From: Micropterix aruncella
Lineage: Eukaryota; Arthropoda; Insecta; Lepidoptera; Micropterigidae
Reading direction: 5' to 3'
DNA: 64,000 nt
Assembly (NCBI GenBank): GCA_944548615.1
Contig: OX155955.1
Span: 8,843,631-8,907,630, forward strand
The stretch's first letter is position 1; each line of letters starts with the position of its first letter. The position numbers and the translations under genes were made by a program. This document shows, in pieces, positions 21,424 through 34,499 of the stretch. The notes beneath the pieces are model-generated. The model was given only the letters and a program-made list of their open reading frames with translations. It was not told where the DNA came from and searched no databases.

Positions 21424-22879
21424 CTGCAACAATAACAGAAACAACATTAATAAACAGTTTGACGCAACTTAAACTCTCGTTCACATTAGTAAGGAAAACT
21501 GAAATCGCCATAAAACAGAATATTTATCACTGCATGGATATAGAAAAATATCTAACTGAAACAACGTTGTCGCAAATACCACACCCTTCACCATTAATGT
21601 AAGCGTATCACCATACCTACTGACTTTTAGTAACAGAATTTTTAAACATTTTTTTTTTATTCCAGTTTTTAACCGGCTACGAAAGGGATTTCAAACTACC
21701 CTTAAGTACTAAATTTGTACATAATTTCGTTTAAACCATTTAAAAAAAAATAGGATTATAATTGAAAGATATATTTTGAGTTTTTGGCTGTAACTCCCAC
21801 GTTATAAGGGTAAATGAAAAATGGGGATATTTATATGTAGGTACATAAGTTTTCTGAAGACATATGCCAAATTTTGGTGAAATCGGACCTGAATTTTGGT
21901 GAACCAGGTCTGGTGACACAATGAAAATCGAAAGATTTTCATTGTGTTACCTCTCCATTTTACCACCTGGGAGCTGTTAAAATGGAGAGGTGGCAACACC
22001 TCTCCATTTTAACAGCTCTCCATTTTTTCATTCCCAAAATTGAAATTTTGTATGATGTACATTTGCATAACTTTTCTTATCACATACTACATTAGGGTTA
22101 CGTAGGGTTATTACTAATGCCCGTAATTATATAGGTATTTTTAAAATTCTTAAAACACGATAAATTTAGTAAGTATATAATTTATTTATTCGAACAAGAC
22201 TAGGTGGTATCAACAACGCGAGACAACATTATTAGAACAAGATATGGCACTTGGCGTTGCATTTTTAATTCTCTTTATTATATTTCATCCGCATTGCAAT
22301 AAATTTATTGATAACAATCTGTTGGATGCTGAGGAGACAGAAGATATGCAAGAAAAACGAACTGATCAACAGCATAATCAGGCAAAACAATCAAAATTAT
22401 TCGCATAATTGAATAAAATGATCAAACACTCTAATACAGATTATGTACGCATACCATTTTGGCAGTACATAATAGCATAAGTTTTGTATTATGTATTCAC
22501 CAGCTAGGGACTAACTTCGGGGTCTTTGAATGACATGTACCAATTCAATCAATTTTCGATTTTCAAGGATAAATTTCCTTTTTCTTGCTGAAATCTCAAC
22601 TAATTAACCATCTTTACGAGAATGTGCCAAAAAGTTATCCATATACGGCGAACCAAGCTATTATAGATGTATTTATAACAGCAAGTAGGTGCCTAGTAGT
22701 AAGATCTTAAATTAAACAATATTATTTTTAGCCTTGGAATAACTTAATCGCATAACCATTACGTATATAAATAAGAACCAAAATATGTTTTTTTTTATAT
22801 TAAAAAGTTTAAAGCACAAAATGGAATAATATTCTTAAATACTCTCTATCGATCTTTGATTGGTTAATTCAATTATCCA
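21424..22879. other. Intron or intergenic, AT-rich, no gene seen
   Basis: If the exon at 18324 is internal, the adjoining part of this stretch is intron. It holds one notable hairpin (21971-22018). A 55-codon open frame (22243-22410) has no splice or promoter support and is not called. Confidence 0.4.
21971..22018. repeat. Perfect 22-bp hairpin with GCAA loop
   Basis: The arms 21971-21992 and 21997-22018 are exact complements around the loop GCAA. The arm motif CCTCTCCATTTTA also occurs once more just upstream at 21950-21962, and a second small hairpin (AATGAAAATC/GATTTTCATT) lies near 21920-21945. Confidence 0.8.
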
Positions 22880-23425
22880 ATCAAGATCTTGATAATTTAA
22901 ATGTACCTAGGATGAAGACGACTTTCGGACAGCGACACTACTCTTTCATAGCTACAAGACTCTATAATAAATTAAGCAGTGACATTAAAACCAGCCCCAG
23001 TTGTCATGTGTTTAAAAGCAAAATAAATAAATGGCTGGTGCAAGAAGAGCGTTTATCTATCCATGCCATGATCGATGTAGTAGAATAATTTGAAGTTGAC
23101 TTAACATATATTGTGTATATATGTATGTATGTGTGTATATGTATATTCTAATGTATTTAGTATTTCTATTTCCTATATAATATTGTAAACTTTATTATTA
23201 TATTTATTTATTATTATTATATATATTTTAAAATTATTATTATTATTATTGTGTTTGGTTGGTTCAACGACCCTCGTTTTAAATGTAAAAATACAAATTG
23301 CTTGCCCTGGAACGGGTATATCCCAGTTGGGCAGCACTAGCCAGTGAATGAAAGAGGAAAGTTTTTGCCATTTGTTTTAATATTATATTTATTGTAAAAT
23401 GGTTAATTTAATAATTCCAATAAAT
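22880..23425 (+). mobile_element. Non-LTR retrotransposon 3' end
   Basis: The plus strand at about 22895-23088 encodes NLNVPRMKTTFGQRHYSF, then RLYNKLSSDIKTSPSC, and a TAA. This is the end of a LINE ORF closely matching the minus-strand copy at 49415-49615 (MKTTFGQRHLISIGPRAYNK). A 3' UTR with GGAACGGGTATATCCCAGTT (23309-23328) follows; the same tail is at 30413-30432. It is 5'-truncated. Confidence 0.8.
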
Positions 23426-23605
23426 AAAAAAAATTATATTATTGCATACAGTGCATACTTGTGTAGAATAAAAATCGAAAATTGATATGAAATTGATATC
23501 CGAAATAACGGTGGCCTTGAATAGTTAATAATCAAACTGTTCTTATTAATAATCCCCGAAATACGTAAATAAAATATATAGAAATATAAGACCAAATGAG
23601 GTTAA

Positions 23606-24300
23606 TTTTAAACCGACTTCAAAAAAAGGAGGAGGTTATCAATTCGGTTGTAGTATATCTTGTTTTTTTAATGTTTGTTACCTCAGAACTCTGCCGTTTA
23701 TTACCCGATTTCAAAAATTCATTTTTTATTTGAAAGGATACTTGCATATTGGTCCCATTGTTATCAAATCCTGTTCTGATGATGGGATCCATGAGGAATT
23801 GAGGGAACTCCTCAAATATATCCTTGAAAAGTGCAGCAGCCATGTCATGGTGATACTTAGAACGGGCTATCATTTGATTGCGAATACAAAATGTTGTGTC
23901 TGTGCTGTTGACCGTTGAGGAGCTCCCTCGTTGGAAGCGAACCCTGGGTGCCGCAGTCCTGTCTTGGTGAAACTTAGAACGGGCTGTAGTAATTGAATGC
24001 TATACAAAATGTCGTGTCGGTGCTGTTGACCGTTGAGGAGTCCCTTCGTCGGGAGCCAACCCTGGGTCATGTAGCAAGGCATGTCATGGTAAAACTTAAA
24101 ACGGTCTATCATAACTGAATGAGTATACAAAATGTCGTGTCTGTGCTGTTGGCCGTTAAGGAGTCCCCTCGTCGGTAGCCCGTTCTAGTTTGTCATCGGA
24201 ATTGAACCAACGTGTAAATTTCCAACGTTCTATGATAATATTTGAGCAGTTCCCTCAATTCCTCATGGATCCCATCATCAGAACAGGATTTTGATAATCC
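23606..24300. repeat. Repeat with three-unit minisatellite between inverted arms
   Basis: It begins ACCGACTTCAAAAAAAGGAGG, a very common opening in insect repeats. Arms around CTGTTCTGATGATGGGATCC (about 23768-23818) recur inverted at about 24243-24293. Between them lie three diverged units of roughly 100-120 bases carrying ACAAAATGTYGTGTCKGTGC and CCGTTGAGGAG. A related copy is at 41285-41700. Confidence 0.7.
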
Positions 24301-24379
24301 CATCAGATCCAGAGTTAGGGTACCTCGACGACCCTCCGGTTGACGCTGAGGAGAAACTGCGGGGGGATATACTGATCAA

Positions 24380-24600
24380 ATCTAATGACATTTCCACGTT
24401 TTCGCTTTTTTTTAAGTACAATTTAAGTAAAATGTAAGTATTTTTTAGGGACTGAAATATTTTTTTCTGAGGTGTAATTTAAGTCGATGTAATTTTTTTT
24501 AGAAACTCAAACACCTATAATTGGTTTACAGACAAAATATATATTTCTCACATCTAGAAGTTGATATTGATCATTACTTCCCGATACCCTTCAACTGAAA
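24380..24600 (-). mobile_element. Half copy of the AGGGYTACGG-family element
   Basis: AGAAACTCAAACACC, then GACAAAATATATATTTCTCAC, and the end GATATTGATCATTACTTCCC match the corresponding parts of 16545-17399 and 58183-58425. Only one terminus is clear. Confidence 0.45.
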
Positions 24601-26510
24601 AACGCAATCTTCTAATAAGGTTGAAAATTATTTTTTTTTTAAATATATTGGTTTTTTTTTTTTAACAAAAATAAAACAAATAAGTACCAAAAAAACTTTC
24701 TTTTCAATTTTCTTTTCAACTGCGATGTGTACAGAGTAACCCCCTTTGCTGTCTCATATTTACCCAATCACCCTCATATACCACTAAAATTATTGGCCAT
24801 CTGTACCATAGCGTTCGAACTAATATACATATAACCCAAGATCCGAACCGCGATGCCGCTATACGTAGCATGCCTTGTCGCAATGTAGAATGTGCCGATA
24901 TCGTATGCTAGATGGCATTGCGGTGATCCTACCTATTACAAGAAAAGTCGTAAAAGAAGTTATTATTTTAAAATAATAATAAAAACAAATATCATTTTGG
25001 ATTTAATTACCGATAACTCTATTTTTCATAAATGCGAAAAAAAAAGGAAAATATAATTACAAAATAATATAACTTAAATGTCACACGATTAACACTAACT
25101 GACACTAAGACAGTTCATGTCTAAAGTTTCATGTCATTAAAGTTTTATTTAATAATCTTTTAAATGTAAATACAATATATAGAAATCCTGAAAAAATGTG
25201 GATACAAAAGAAAAAAAAGAAAAATTACATTTAAATTGTTTTCATCGCAGAATGTGCCTAACTAAGCCAAAACCTGTACTAAAATAGACTCCATGTATGG
25301 CGATGATATGTTGATATGCGCTCACATCAATCAAAATAAATGATATGCGCTCATAACAATCAAAATAAAACAGAAAAATCTTATAAAGAATAAAACAGGT
25401 AATTGAAACAAAATGAAACATAATTTCAAAATATCAAAATAGTATGATCATAGAAATAAAGACATAAAAAATGTCGTAACATGTTGTTTATAGGATATAA
25501 AATATTATATAGGATAATTGGCTATAATTTTTAGTATACGATTTTTAAAATAACGCAAGTCTATGCCACCACACACATGGTCAAAGATGAAAAACCCTCT
25601 AAAAGTATAAAACATCTTTCAAAATAGTTTTTCATTAAAGTTGAGAATTAAAATATTAGAATTTTTAAAATATACAATGACATTTCGCTAAATTGTATAA
25701 CACATGTAGCTAAACGCTGAAAGGGTTTCAGATTAAATATATTATTTTTGTTGGCGATTGTTTTAAATGGTAAGAATATGATCCCAGCAAAAGCATTTTT
25801 TACTGATTTTCACCACGTATTTCTCATAGTATTTACGACTTTAACAAAATGAAATTAAATTGTATAATTCTTAATATTTCATGAATTGCGATAACAAAGA
25901 AAACCTTTACTTTTCGTATAATTATATGTCTACGAAAACTTAAGGAGGTAACAAGAAAAAGAAGTTTCGATCTTTTTTAATCGGTTTTGAAAACTTATGT
26001 GTATTGCTGTTTATTATGGCGGTCACTGATTTTAATCAACAGATTTAGATTTTTACGAACAAACTATGAAAGTATTTAATAGTTAGCTGAAGTATAAAGT
26101 ACTTAACTGAAGTATACCGATCGGACCGTTGTCACGTCAGCCTTAAAAAAAGGCCGCAACATTAACATCGGATTGAAATTACTGATTCAAATCAAAAAAG
26201 TATTTTTTAGTTATTTTATGTTTGTTGTTTTACCTATTCCCTACCATTGTTGTGTCCTTCGAAAGAACGTCTCTTGGTTTTAGTATGTACTTAGTTTATC
26301 ACCAAAATTGATATATTAGTTATTGTTTGTTTTGTTTTGTAGTTTGAAAAACTATTTAACTGCATCAACTTTTAGATAATACCTAAACTTGTTGGATCCA
26401 CGAAATAATAGTAAATCATTCACGATTTATTAAAGACAGCACCCACTGAATCAACATTCAGGAAGCGTCTGAAAACGTCTTATCCTTTTATTTATTTATT
26501 TATTTGTTGT
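24601..26510. other. Long AT-rich stretch, no gene seen
   Basis: No ORF, splice pair, RNA gene or structured repeat can be supported. It contains a short GC-richer patch near 24840-24930 of unknown nature. Confidence 0.4.
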
Positions 26511-28510
26511 ATAAACTTCATTTTACGACATTTTATATTTTGTTTTATTTATATAATCATGCCATTTCGATTTTTCAAATATAAATATAAGTTTAAGGGG
26601 GTTACTGACTTGACTCTGAAAAAAACGTATTCTTTTTAACACGCTTTTATTAGGTCGACCTGTATGTAACTATGTAATGGAATCTAAGGTAACTAATTTA
26701 ACCATCTTCCAAGGATCGTAGCGTCATGAAAATTGTCAGCTGTACCTATGTAGTTCTGATGACAATACAATAATATGGTACTGTCGAACTGATCTGATTA
26801 TGGAGACGGAAGATATGAACTGGAACTTCATGATGGAACATCGTATCATAGCTGTGTTTGGACTTGTTGGAAAAGTTTTGGAATGAACTTTGACCACGAT
26901 TAGGTTTCAAGGTCTGATGATGAAGCAGGAAGATAGGCACTGGCATTCCATGATGGAATATCGTATCATAGGTGTGTATGTGAATATCGTATCAAACACC
27001 CAAAAGCGTGTTTATAGTGTTTTTTTTAAAACGACTGATTTATTTTTAATTATTATTCTTTATTCAATTTAACACAAAATAAAACAAACCGCAGGTTTTT
27101 CCCATAAGTAAAAGTGCTCAAAAAATTAATTCAAATTTAGGTTCTCATCTGTGATAAGAGGAGAACCTTAAAGATGATATAAACTTCATTTTACGACATT
27201 TTATATTTATTTTATTTATATAATCATGCCATTTCGATTTTTCAAATATAAATATAAGTTTAAGGGGGTTACTGACTTGACTCTGAAAAAAACGTATTCT
27301 TTTTAACACGCTTTTATTAGGTCGACCTGTATGTAACTATGTAATGGAATCTAAGGTAACTAATTTAACCATCTTCCAAGGATCGTAGCGTCATGAAAAT
27401 TGTCAGCTGTACCTATGTAGTTCTGATGACAATACAATAATATGGTACTGTCGAACTGATCTGATTATGGAGACGGAAGATATGAACTGGAACTTCATGA
27501 TGGAACATCGTATCATAGCTGTGTTTGGACTTGTTGGAAAAGTTTTGGAATGAACTTTGACCACGATTAGGTTTCAAGGTCTGATGATGAAGCAGGAAGA
27601 TAGGCACTGGCATTCCATGATGGAATATCGTATCATAGGTGTGTATGTGAATATCGTATCAAACACCCAAAAGCGTGTTTATAGTGTTTTTTTTAAAACG
27701 ACTGATTTATTTTTAATTATTATTCTTTATTCAATTTAACACAAAATAAAACAAACCGCAGGTTTTTCCCATAAGTAAAAGTGCTCAAAAAATTAATTCA
27801 AATTTAGGTTCTCATCTGTGATAAGAGGAGAACCTTAAAGATGATATAAACTTCATTTTACGACATTTTATATTTATTTTATTTATATAATCATGCCATT
27901 TCGATTTTTCAAATATAAATATAAGTTTAAGGGGGTTACTGACTTGAATCTGAAAAAAACGTATTCTTTTTAACACGCTTTTATTAGGTCGACCTGTATG
28001 TAACTATGTAATGGAATCTAAGGTAACTAATTTAACCATCTTCCAAGGATCGTAGCGTCATGAAAATTGGCAGCTGTATGTAGTTCTGATGACAATACAA
28101 TAATATGGTACTGTCGAACTGATCTGATTATGGAGACGGAAGATATGAACTGGAACTTCATGATGGAACATCGTATCATAGCTGTGTTTGGACTTGTTGG
28201 AAAAGTTTTGGAATGAACTTTGACCACGATTAGGTTTCAAGGTCTGATGATGAAGCAGGAAGATAGGCACTGGCATTCCATGATGGAATATCGTATCATA
28301 GCCGTGTGTATGTGAATATCGTATCAAACACCCAAAAGCGTGTTTATAGTGTTTTTTTAAAAACGACTGATTTATTTTTAATTATTATTCTTTATTCAAT
28401 TTAACACAAAATAAAACAAACCGCAGGTTTTTTCCATAAGTAAAAGTGCTCAAAAAAATAATTCAAATTTAGGTTCTCATCTGTGATAAGAGGAGAACCT
28501 TAAAGATGAT
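26511..28510. repeat. 667-bp tandem triplication
   Basis: Units start at 26511, 27179 and 27846, each opening ATAAACTTCATTTTACGACA and closing GAGGAGAACCTTAAAGATGA. Units 1 and 2 are almost identical and unit 3 has a few more changes. Each contains one full AACACGCTTTT-family element. The open frames that appear three times here are therefore repeat sequence, not genes. Confidence 0.85.
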
Positions 28511-29024
28511 CAGGTGATCATCTGAGTAGCGGAGGCCCCGCGGATCGCGACGGCTCACAGGTTTATTGCTCAATGCTCCCCCTTTTCACACATTATAAAA
28601 GACTGAAGAAATAAAGTAATATATATTTATTATTGATTAAAAATATTGGAAAACTATAAATTTTAGTTTTTTTGCTCTACTAAATTTTCAATTTTCACAT
28701 TATTTCCCACTTCTGTACACTTTTTTTTAAAAATGATAACAGATTTTTTTGTCCATAGGTAGCAGTGCTAGGCTAACAAATTTATAGAGGGAATTTCAAG
28801 TAGTTGATTACAAATATATTTTTTTTAAAAATGAAAAAACTTGAAACTTTTACAGCTTATAAATAAATTAGTTTTGTATATTTTTCAAAATTCCTCTGTA
28901 AATTAGCCTTAGTTTAATTAAAATGTTAAATATACAAAAAAATATTAAAATCAGACAAGCCGTTCCCGAGAAAATTGTACCTTATTTTCAATGGAAAATG
29001 GTTAAGTCAGTAACTCTCCCTTAA
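27926..29024. mobile_element. TTAAGGGGGTTACTGACTT inverted-repeat element
   Basis: The left end TTAAGGGGGTTACTGACTT (in the third tandem unit) matches the right end, whose complement is TTAAGGGAGAGTTACTGACT (to 29024). The left end is also present in the other two units (26593 and 27260) without a right end, so the triplication copied the left part of this element together with the AACACG element lodged in it. Confidence 0.6.
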
Positions 29025-29679
29025 TTTTATAAACCGATTTCAATTACCTGTTCTGTTCTTTATTAGATTTTTCTGTCTCATTTTATTTTATATTTTATTT
29101 TATTTATTTAGGTAAGTAACAGCATGAACTTATAATTAGATACATAATTCTTTAAAAAACATGTTCTTATGCCGATTATAACTTACGCCGTTCGAAATTT
29201 TTTGAAAAATATTTTACAAACTAAATTATGAAACAAAAAATACAATGCATCCGTAAATATTTATTAGCTAAGAGAAAACGGATCTATACCGCGCGGAAAT
29301 AAACCACAGTCCTCCCGATGCATTTGTAGATGGCCAATTTTGATTCTATATGTGCGCGCATATAAACAAATGATTGTTATACATGAAGTCTATCTTAGTA
29401 CGGGCTTCGGCCTAGCTAGGGAGATTCTGTAATGAAAACCATTCAAATGTAATTTTTTGATTGAATATATTATTATTATTGTTATTATCTTTGATTTGTA
29501 TACTATTATTGTTTTTTTTAACTTTCTTTATTAATATTCTCTTATTTGAGACAAGATTGTTTGAGAGCATTACATAATTTTAGTTTATGATGTGTTATGT
29601 CTTTGTTAAATGTGGTTGATTTGTGTTGAGTATTAGATAGTATTTTATTTAGATTTATTTTACACGTTAACTAGGGCTG
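29025..29679. other. AT-rich, one retrotransposon tail
   Basis: At 29380-29475 the sequence TCTTAGTACGGGCTTCGGCC and CTAGCTAGG, followed by an AT-rich end, matches LINE 3'-UTR tails at 8555, 35150 and 48870. Nothing else can be supported. Confidence 0.5.
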
Positions 29680-30450
29680 TCGACTACAGCGGGGGAGCCC
29701 TTCACCCCAGGAAGTTTTAACGATTAGTCGTTCTATCTCCCTGGAGTGAGCGCAGAAGACTTGGACAAAACAGTCCACCGTCTAGCTCACAAACCCGTAA
29801 GAGGCCAACGCCTTAACCGCGAGATAGCCAGGAGTGTTACCCAGCGGGCTTACACTCACGCCCTTACTTCCAATTGTGACCAGATTACTCCAGTCTCTCG
29901 ATTGGTTACGAGTTCGAGGTCGCTTGCGCGGTCCTCTCCCTTACGAAGCGGTGAAACGGTGTATACCGAATCTATCGCGGACCACAGCGTCCTTTGCCCG
30001 GCTGTTCACCCAGGATCGGGTAGCCGATGGTCGTTTCAAGAGCAGTCGCCGTAAGGTCCGCAACCACCCCCGCTCTATAGGCAACAGTACTGCTTCCAGA
30101 CTCCCCCGACTGTTAGTCAGAGTGCGCAATCGATTGGCTTATGCCGCACGGTGCGCAGACCGTCCAGGAGCGCCAGAAGGTTGATTCCCAAGGGAAACTA
30201 ACCAGAAGGCCAGAGTCCTACCCAGGCTCGCACTTCATGCGTGGACGCCGTCGGATAGGTGTTAACCCGTGAGTGTGACCAACCCTGAACAGAATGGGTC
30301 TTCGTGGCTAACTCAACAAGGGCCCATTAACCCCCTTTACGCGTTAACTAATTTATTTTACTTATTGTGCTTATGTGTAAATATAAAATCCTTCTTCGGA
30401 TACGCTAGCTCTGGAACGGGTATATCCCTGTTGGGTGGCGCTGAACAAAA
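29680..30450 (+). repeat. GC-rich interspersed repeat, copy 1
   Basis: This block is GC-rich against an AT-rich background. It starts near GGGCTGTCGACTACAGCGGG and passes through CGATTGGTTACGAGTTCGAG, CTATCGCGGACCACAGCGTC and GAAGGTTGATTCCCAAGGG. A full inverted copy is at 36500-37145 and a cut copy at 63700-64000. After it, 30413-30450 carries the GGAACGGGTATATCCCTGTT tail also seen at the LINE end 23309. It may be the 5' part of a LINE joined to its 3' tail by internal deletion; that is inference. No credible long coding frame is conserved between copies. Confidence 0.7.
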
Positions 30451-32031
30451 ATAGCTACGAAGAGTTCACTCAGTTAATGTTTCGCTATTGATTATCGTTT
30501 ATATAATGTAGCAATTAAAATAGTTTTCGATAGTGACTACTTAATAAATAAATTATTTAGAACGCTTTCTACAGTATTGATCATTTTTATACATAGTAGT
30601 TTTGTAAAACTATTTAGACCTCAACTCTTCGCCTAAATAACTCATCCTATAAAATCTGTAGATGAAAATTCGTAGATTAATAATTTAACGTGATTTCGTC
30701 GTCGTGCGTGACGTTTTGCGCTTTCGCACGCACCGGCCCTTAAAGACTTCATGACTCTTCGTTGCTATTGTATCCTTTTAAGTCAATCTCGGCGGTTTGC
30801 CCAACGCAAATAAGCTGTTAATCGCAAGTGAATCCCACGCAATGTCCTTACTCCCACCTGATACGCGGGTGCTATCGATGGCGTAACGCCCTATCCTTCG
30901 AAATCGAAAGCGCGTATGAAATATTTCTCCGTGAGATATTAACGCGTAACAGATGAAGGTTTTTTAAAAGGCAGCTGGTGAGCTCCAGGATATTTAATAC
31001 TTCGGTCCTGCTTACTCAGCATCGAAGAGAGGGGGGAATCTAAAAATATCAATGGAAATCCAAAAACTAATGAATAACACTAAATTGACATTTAAAAAAG
31101 TAATAATGAATTCTAACAAAAAATAATAATAATTTAGCGAAGATGTGGGAGCTGATATAAAAATCACAATGTTAGGATTTTACATTTTTTTAAATCTATT
31201 GAACAATGGGTGTACTATTTATTTGGGTATACGTTTTAAATGACGCTCCGAAGACAAAACGCTCGCAAACCCCCAGAAACAACAAAAGTAGAGAAAGCGA
31301 CCAGCGCACGACTATAAATTGATTTCATAAAATTATCAAAGTATAGTATAGTACTAAACATTTTTTTTATTGTGACAAAAAAGTGTATAAATAATAATAT
31401 TTTTAGAACATTTTTTTCCGAAGCAGATTAGATGAGATTTCTATGGATTTTAAAACGCCACTAGAATTTATGTCTGTTTTGGAGTAGTATTTACAACACA
31501 GTGACTTCACTCCCTTCACTTATCATTTCTTTTACTGTCATTCATGTTTGATCAATCATTCTTGAAAACTATTAAAGATTTAAATTAATGAATAACTAAC
31601 TATCCGACAAAATATCCAAATAAGTAAAAATATATAGCTATAAATAAACAAATTGACTAGATAGAGATTACACTGGAAAAAAACCGCCAAAGAAAACCAG
31701 CGACCACTTTTTTGTTATTATTATTGTCAAATACAATTTCGGTTCTACATATTTTCAAAATATTTGATATCTTCGGTCCTTGTCTTTCACATTCACGGCG
31801 TTCCTGTGAACATAGCGTTCCAATGAAAAAAAATACATTAAAAAATATGGAGAAGAAATCTTAAATTCAACCTTCGATCGAATGTTTGTGTTGTATATTA
31901 CCGTCCATCATTTAAAAATTCCAAAGCTTCTCCAAACTACAACCTGCACGGTAAAGCAAGTTTTCTATTACACAAACAGAGCGACCGCTTCCATTTCCGA
32001 GCACGTTTCGGTGTATTTACAAACGACCGAA
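30451..32031. other. No gene called; partly GC-richer unique-looking DNA
   Basis: The part at 30,660-30,960 is GC-richer, has no match elsewhere in the window, and includes several CG-rich words. It could be regulatory or part of an unrecognised exon. The rest is AT-rich. Confidence 0.35.
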
Positions 32032-32099
32032 ATGGCGTTTACAGACCATTTTAGGAAAAAAATACAAGGGCCCTGTAAGGCGGCAAGTGATTGTAGAAG
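32032..32099 (+). CDS. Candidate first coding exon (weak)
   Basis: ATG at 32032 in a fair start context (CCGAAATGG) opens MAFTDHFRKKIQGPCKAASD and meets a donor-like AG|GTATGT at 32099/32100. The upstream 100 bases are relatively CG-rich. No acceptor or downstream exon was found. I do not recognise the peptide, and it could be chance. Confidence 0.2.
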
Positions 32100-32592
32100 G
32101 TATGTATTATAGTACTTTGTACCGTGTGCATAAAGCGCAGTAGGGCCTATGTACTTGCATAACTGCATAATATGGAAACAAACAATGAGTCACCGAAGAT
32201 GGGCGAATGTTGCCGAGCTGCAGCGAACGGATGCTTGATAAGCAACGGTCTACTAGGGATGTTCTATATCGTCTCCTTAACGTAATAGGTTAGCGTAATC
32301 GATTCGATTAACAAAATCGATTATATTACGTAATCGTCACCGATTTGAGTGCTACCTACAATATTTCATTTCATTAAATTTTAATGAATACGCCTCGGCC
32401 TTTTGCGGAAAAAAACGCCGCGTGAATGTATTTTATTCAAGCCACGGAGCAAAATTTCTGAATAGCTTTATTTTACGAATTAGAATTCCGTGAAAGCTGA
32501 AAGTTAAAAGCAAACTATATTGCGAATTTAACCGAATATCTACGCTTTTGTTTTGGTTTGTTGTTTGGTGCATATTCGCATGTGCTATTACT

Positions 32593-33140
32593 TTCACGGC
32601 AGACGGAAAGTATTGTGAACGAGCAAAAAAAAGAGATGAAGACGGCAATATCCATTTTGAGCCCCCTAATTAAGACTATTTCCAGACTAAAGTCTGTCTG
32701 TGAGCCTGTGTGTGTGTGTGTGTGTGTCCGTGTGTGTGCGTCTAGTCCTCCGCGATAGCGCCCAAACGCTTCATCCGATTTGGCACGAGGCATCATTTGG
32801 TTATGTCTTATGGCAAGAGTTAAAAAGACTGTGGTTGATTGAAATCGGTCCACCAGGGGTGCAGTTAGAGACTTGAAATTCAGTACACAAATGACAGATA
32901 CCTTGTTGGACAGAAATTACGTTGTGAAATTTTGGTTGGAATATCTCATATACAAGCGACCCAAATGTTATTTAAATTCCGCTATATTCATGATAATACT
33001 ACATAATTATTGGAAAATACCATTTTAATACCACGGAAAACACGACAAATATGCTACGAATTGGCGCGCGGGGAGAGGTTGGGTTAGTGCAGGGGGGGGG
33101 GGGGGTATCTACTTGCCGGGAAAGTCTTGGGGTGACCGTT
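32593..33140 (+). mobile_element. GATAGCGCCC-family repeat, copy 1
   Basis: It shares GAAAGTATTGTGAACG, a tandem GTCTGT/TGTG stretch (32708-32730 here), GCGATAGCGCCCAAACGCTT and the end GGGAAAGTCTTGGGGTGAC with copies at 45955-46505 and 51440 and, inverted, at 38715-39066. A 14-base G run lies at 33092-33105. The transposon class is unknown. Confidence 0.65.
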
Positions 33141-34499
33141 TCTTTTAAAATTAATTTAATGATTTATGTATGTTATTACTTTTTATGCAAAGTAAAGAGT
33201 TACCGCATAGTTCATAATGTGCGGAATTGTAAAGAAAAAAAAAAAGTATCTGTAAATTTGTTATTAGTATGCCTATTATTGGGCTATTGGGGTACAGGTT
33301 GTGTCGATCATAGGAACAATTGCTCATTTTTCAGAAACTAATACAATATCCAATTCTTTATCGGGCTGGATTTAAAGAATCAGGTTTTAATTATGTGATA
33401 CATCAAAAGTAATGTTTGTCGAAAAAATTACGATAATCGGAGCATTTACCTTAATAATAAATAAACGCATATTTGAAATAATTTCCAGACACATCATTAT
33501 ATAATATATTTGCTTATAAAACGGGAATGCATACTAAAGAAAACGGCCTTTTGTCGGATAGAACGATCAAATATCATTCAGCTCTTTCTACAATTCACTT
33601 GCAACATGTAAACGGTTGTGGAGTTTGCAGTGGTCTCGACCATAGAATAGAATTGTATTGCTTGAATTGTGCATTTACAAAGGTTCAGTGTAAAATTATC
33701 GGCAGGTGTTTACAATTCCCGCTAGCGGGGCGCAATTGGTCTATAAAAATATAGTTTCGGATTCAGTTTTAAACGTCGTTCTACTATTTCACATTTAAGA
33801 ATGACATACCAAATGTACTGGTCCAACATAAAATTACATAAAAAAATGTATAAATCATTAAATAGAACTTATAAATCAACAAAATCTTAATATAAATGTC
33901 AATAGTCAAAACGTACAAAAATAGTCAAGCAAATCACAAAGTAAAAAATCTATCACTTTCTAATCACAAACTAGAAAGTGATAGAAAAAAAATGGAATAA
34001 AAATAGTCAAATATAGAGCAGCCAGTAAATATTATTAAAATTAGATGGTTAGGCAATAAACATTGAATAAATTAACATTGAACAAATACATATTTAGATT
34101 GTAGCACATGACTCAAGCGGTATTAATTAAATAATCACATTGGTATTAATTAAACAATCAATCAAATGACTAAAGCGGTATTATTAGATTTAAAATTTGT
34201 CTCATCGTTAAAATTTTAAAACAAATAAATATTAAAATTATCTAAGGGGTTAAAAAACATTTTAAAATCTTGTAATTTATAAGAACATTTCATGAGCATT
34301 AGGCATTTTACTGGTAATTTAAAATAAAACTATTGATCCTGCTTTTCTTATGAAATTTGCCAGAAGTTTATTATTATTATATAAGATGATATATTTATTA
34401 CATAAGATGGTTCCCTTATATTCAGGCCTATTTTAAAATATCTTTCTACGTTGCTACGTTGACGTCACCGAAACCATTCTCGACAAATTAGAGCGGTTG
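33141..34499. other. AT-rich, small hairpin and TATA-like site
   Basis: A hairpin with arms CTATCACTTTCT and AGAAAGTGATAG lies at about 33951-33984. TATAAAAA at 33742-33749 is followed by TCAGT at 33763-33767, an insect initiator-like word, but the spacing is short and no coding exon follows. No gene is called. Confidence 0.35.

Noticed and set aside
22243..22410. 55-codon frame with hydrophobic start
   Set aside because: No promoter, splice site or homologue in the window; hydrophobic start alone is weak evidence in AT-rich DNA.
26746..28327. Three repeated minus-strand frames of 66-89 codons
   Set aside because: They lie in the tandem triplication and in the same mobile element found at 7065 and 47539; frame length is not conserved.
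26511..28510. CRISPR-like repeat array
   Set aside because: Only three long units without spacers, in a eukaryotic genome; it is a tandem duplication.
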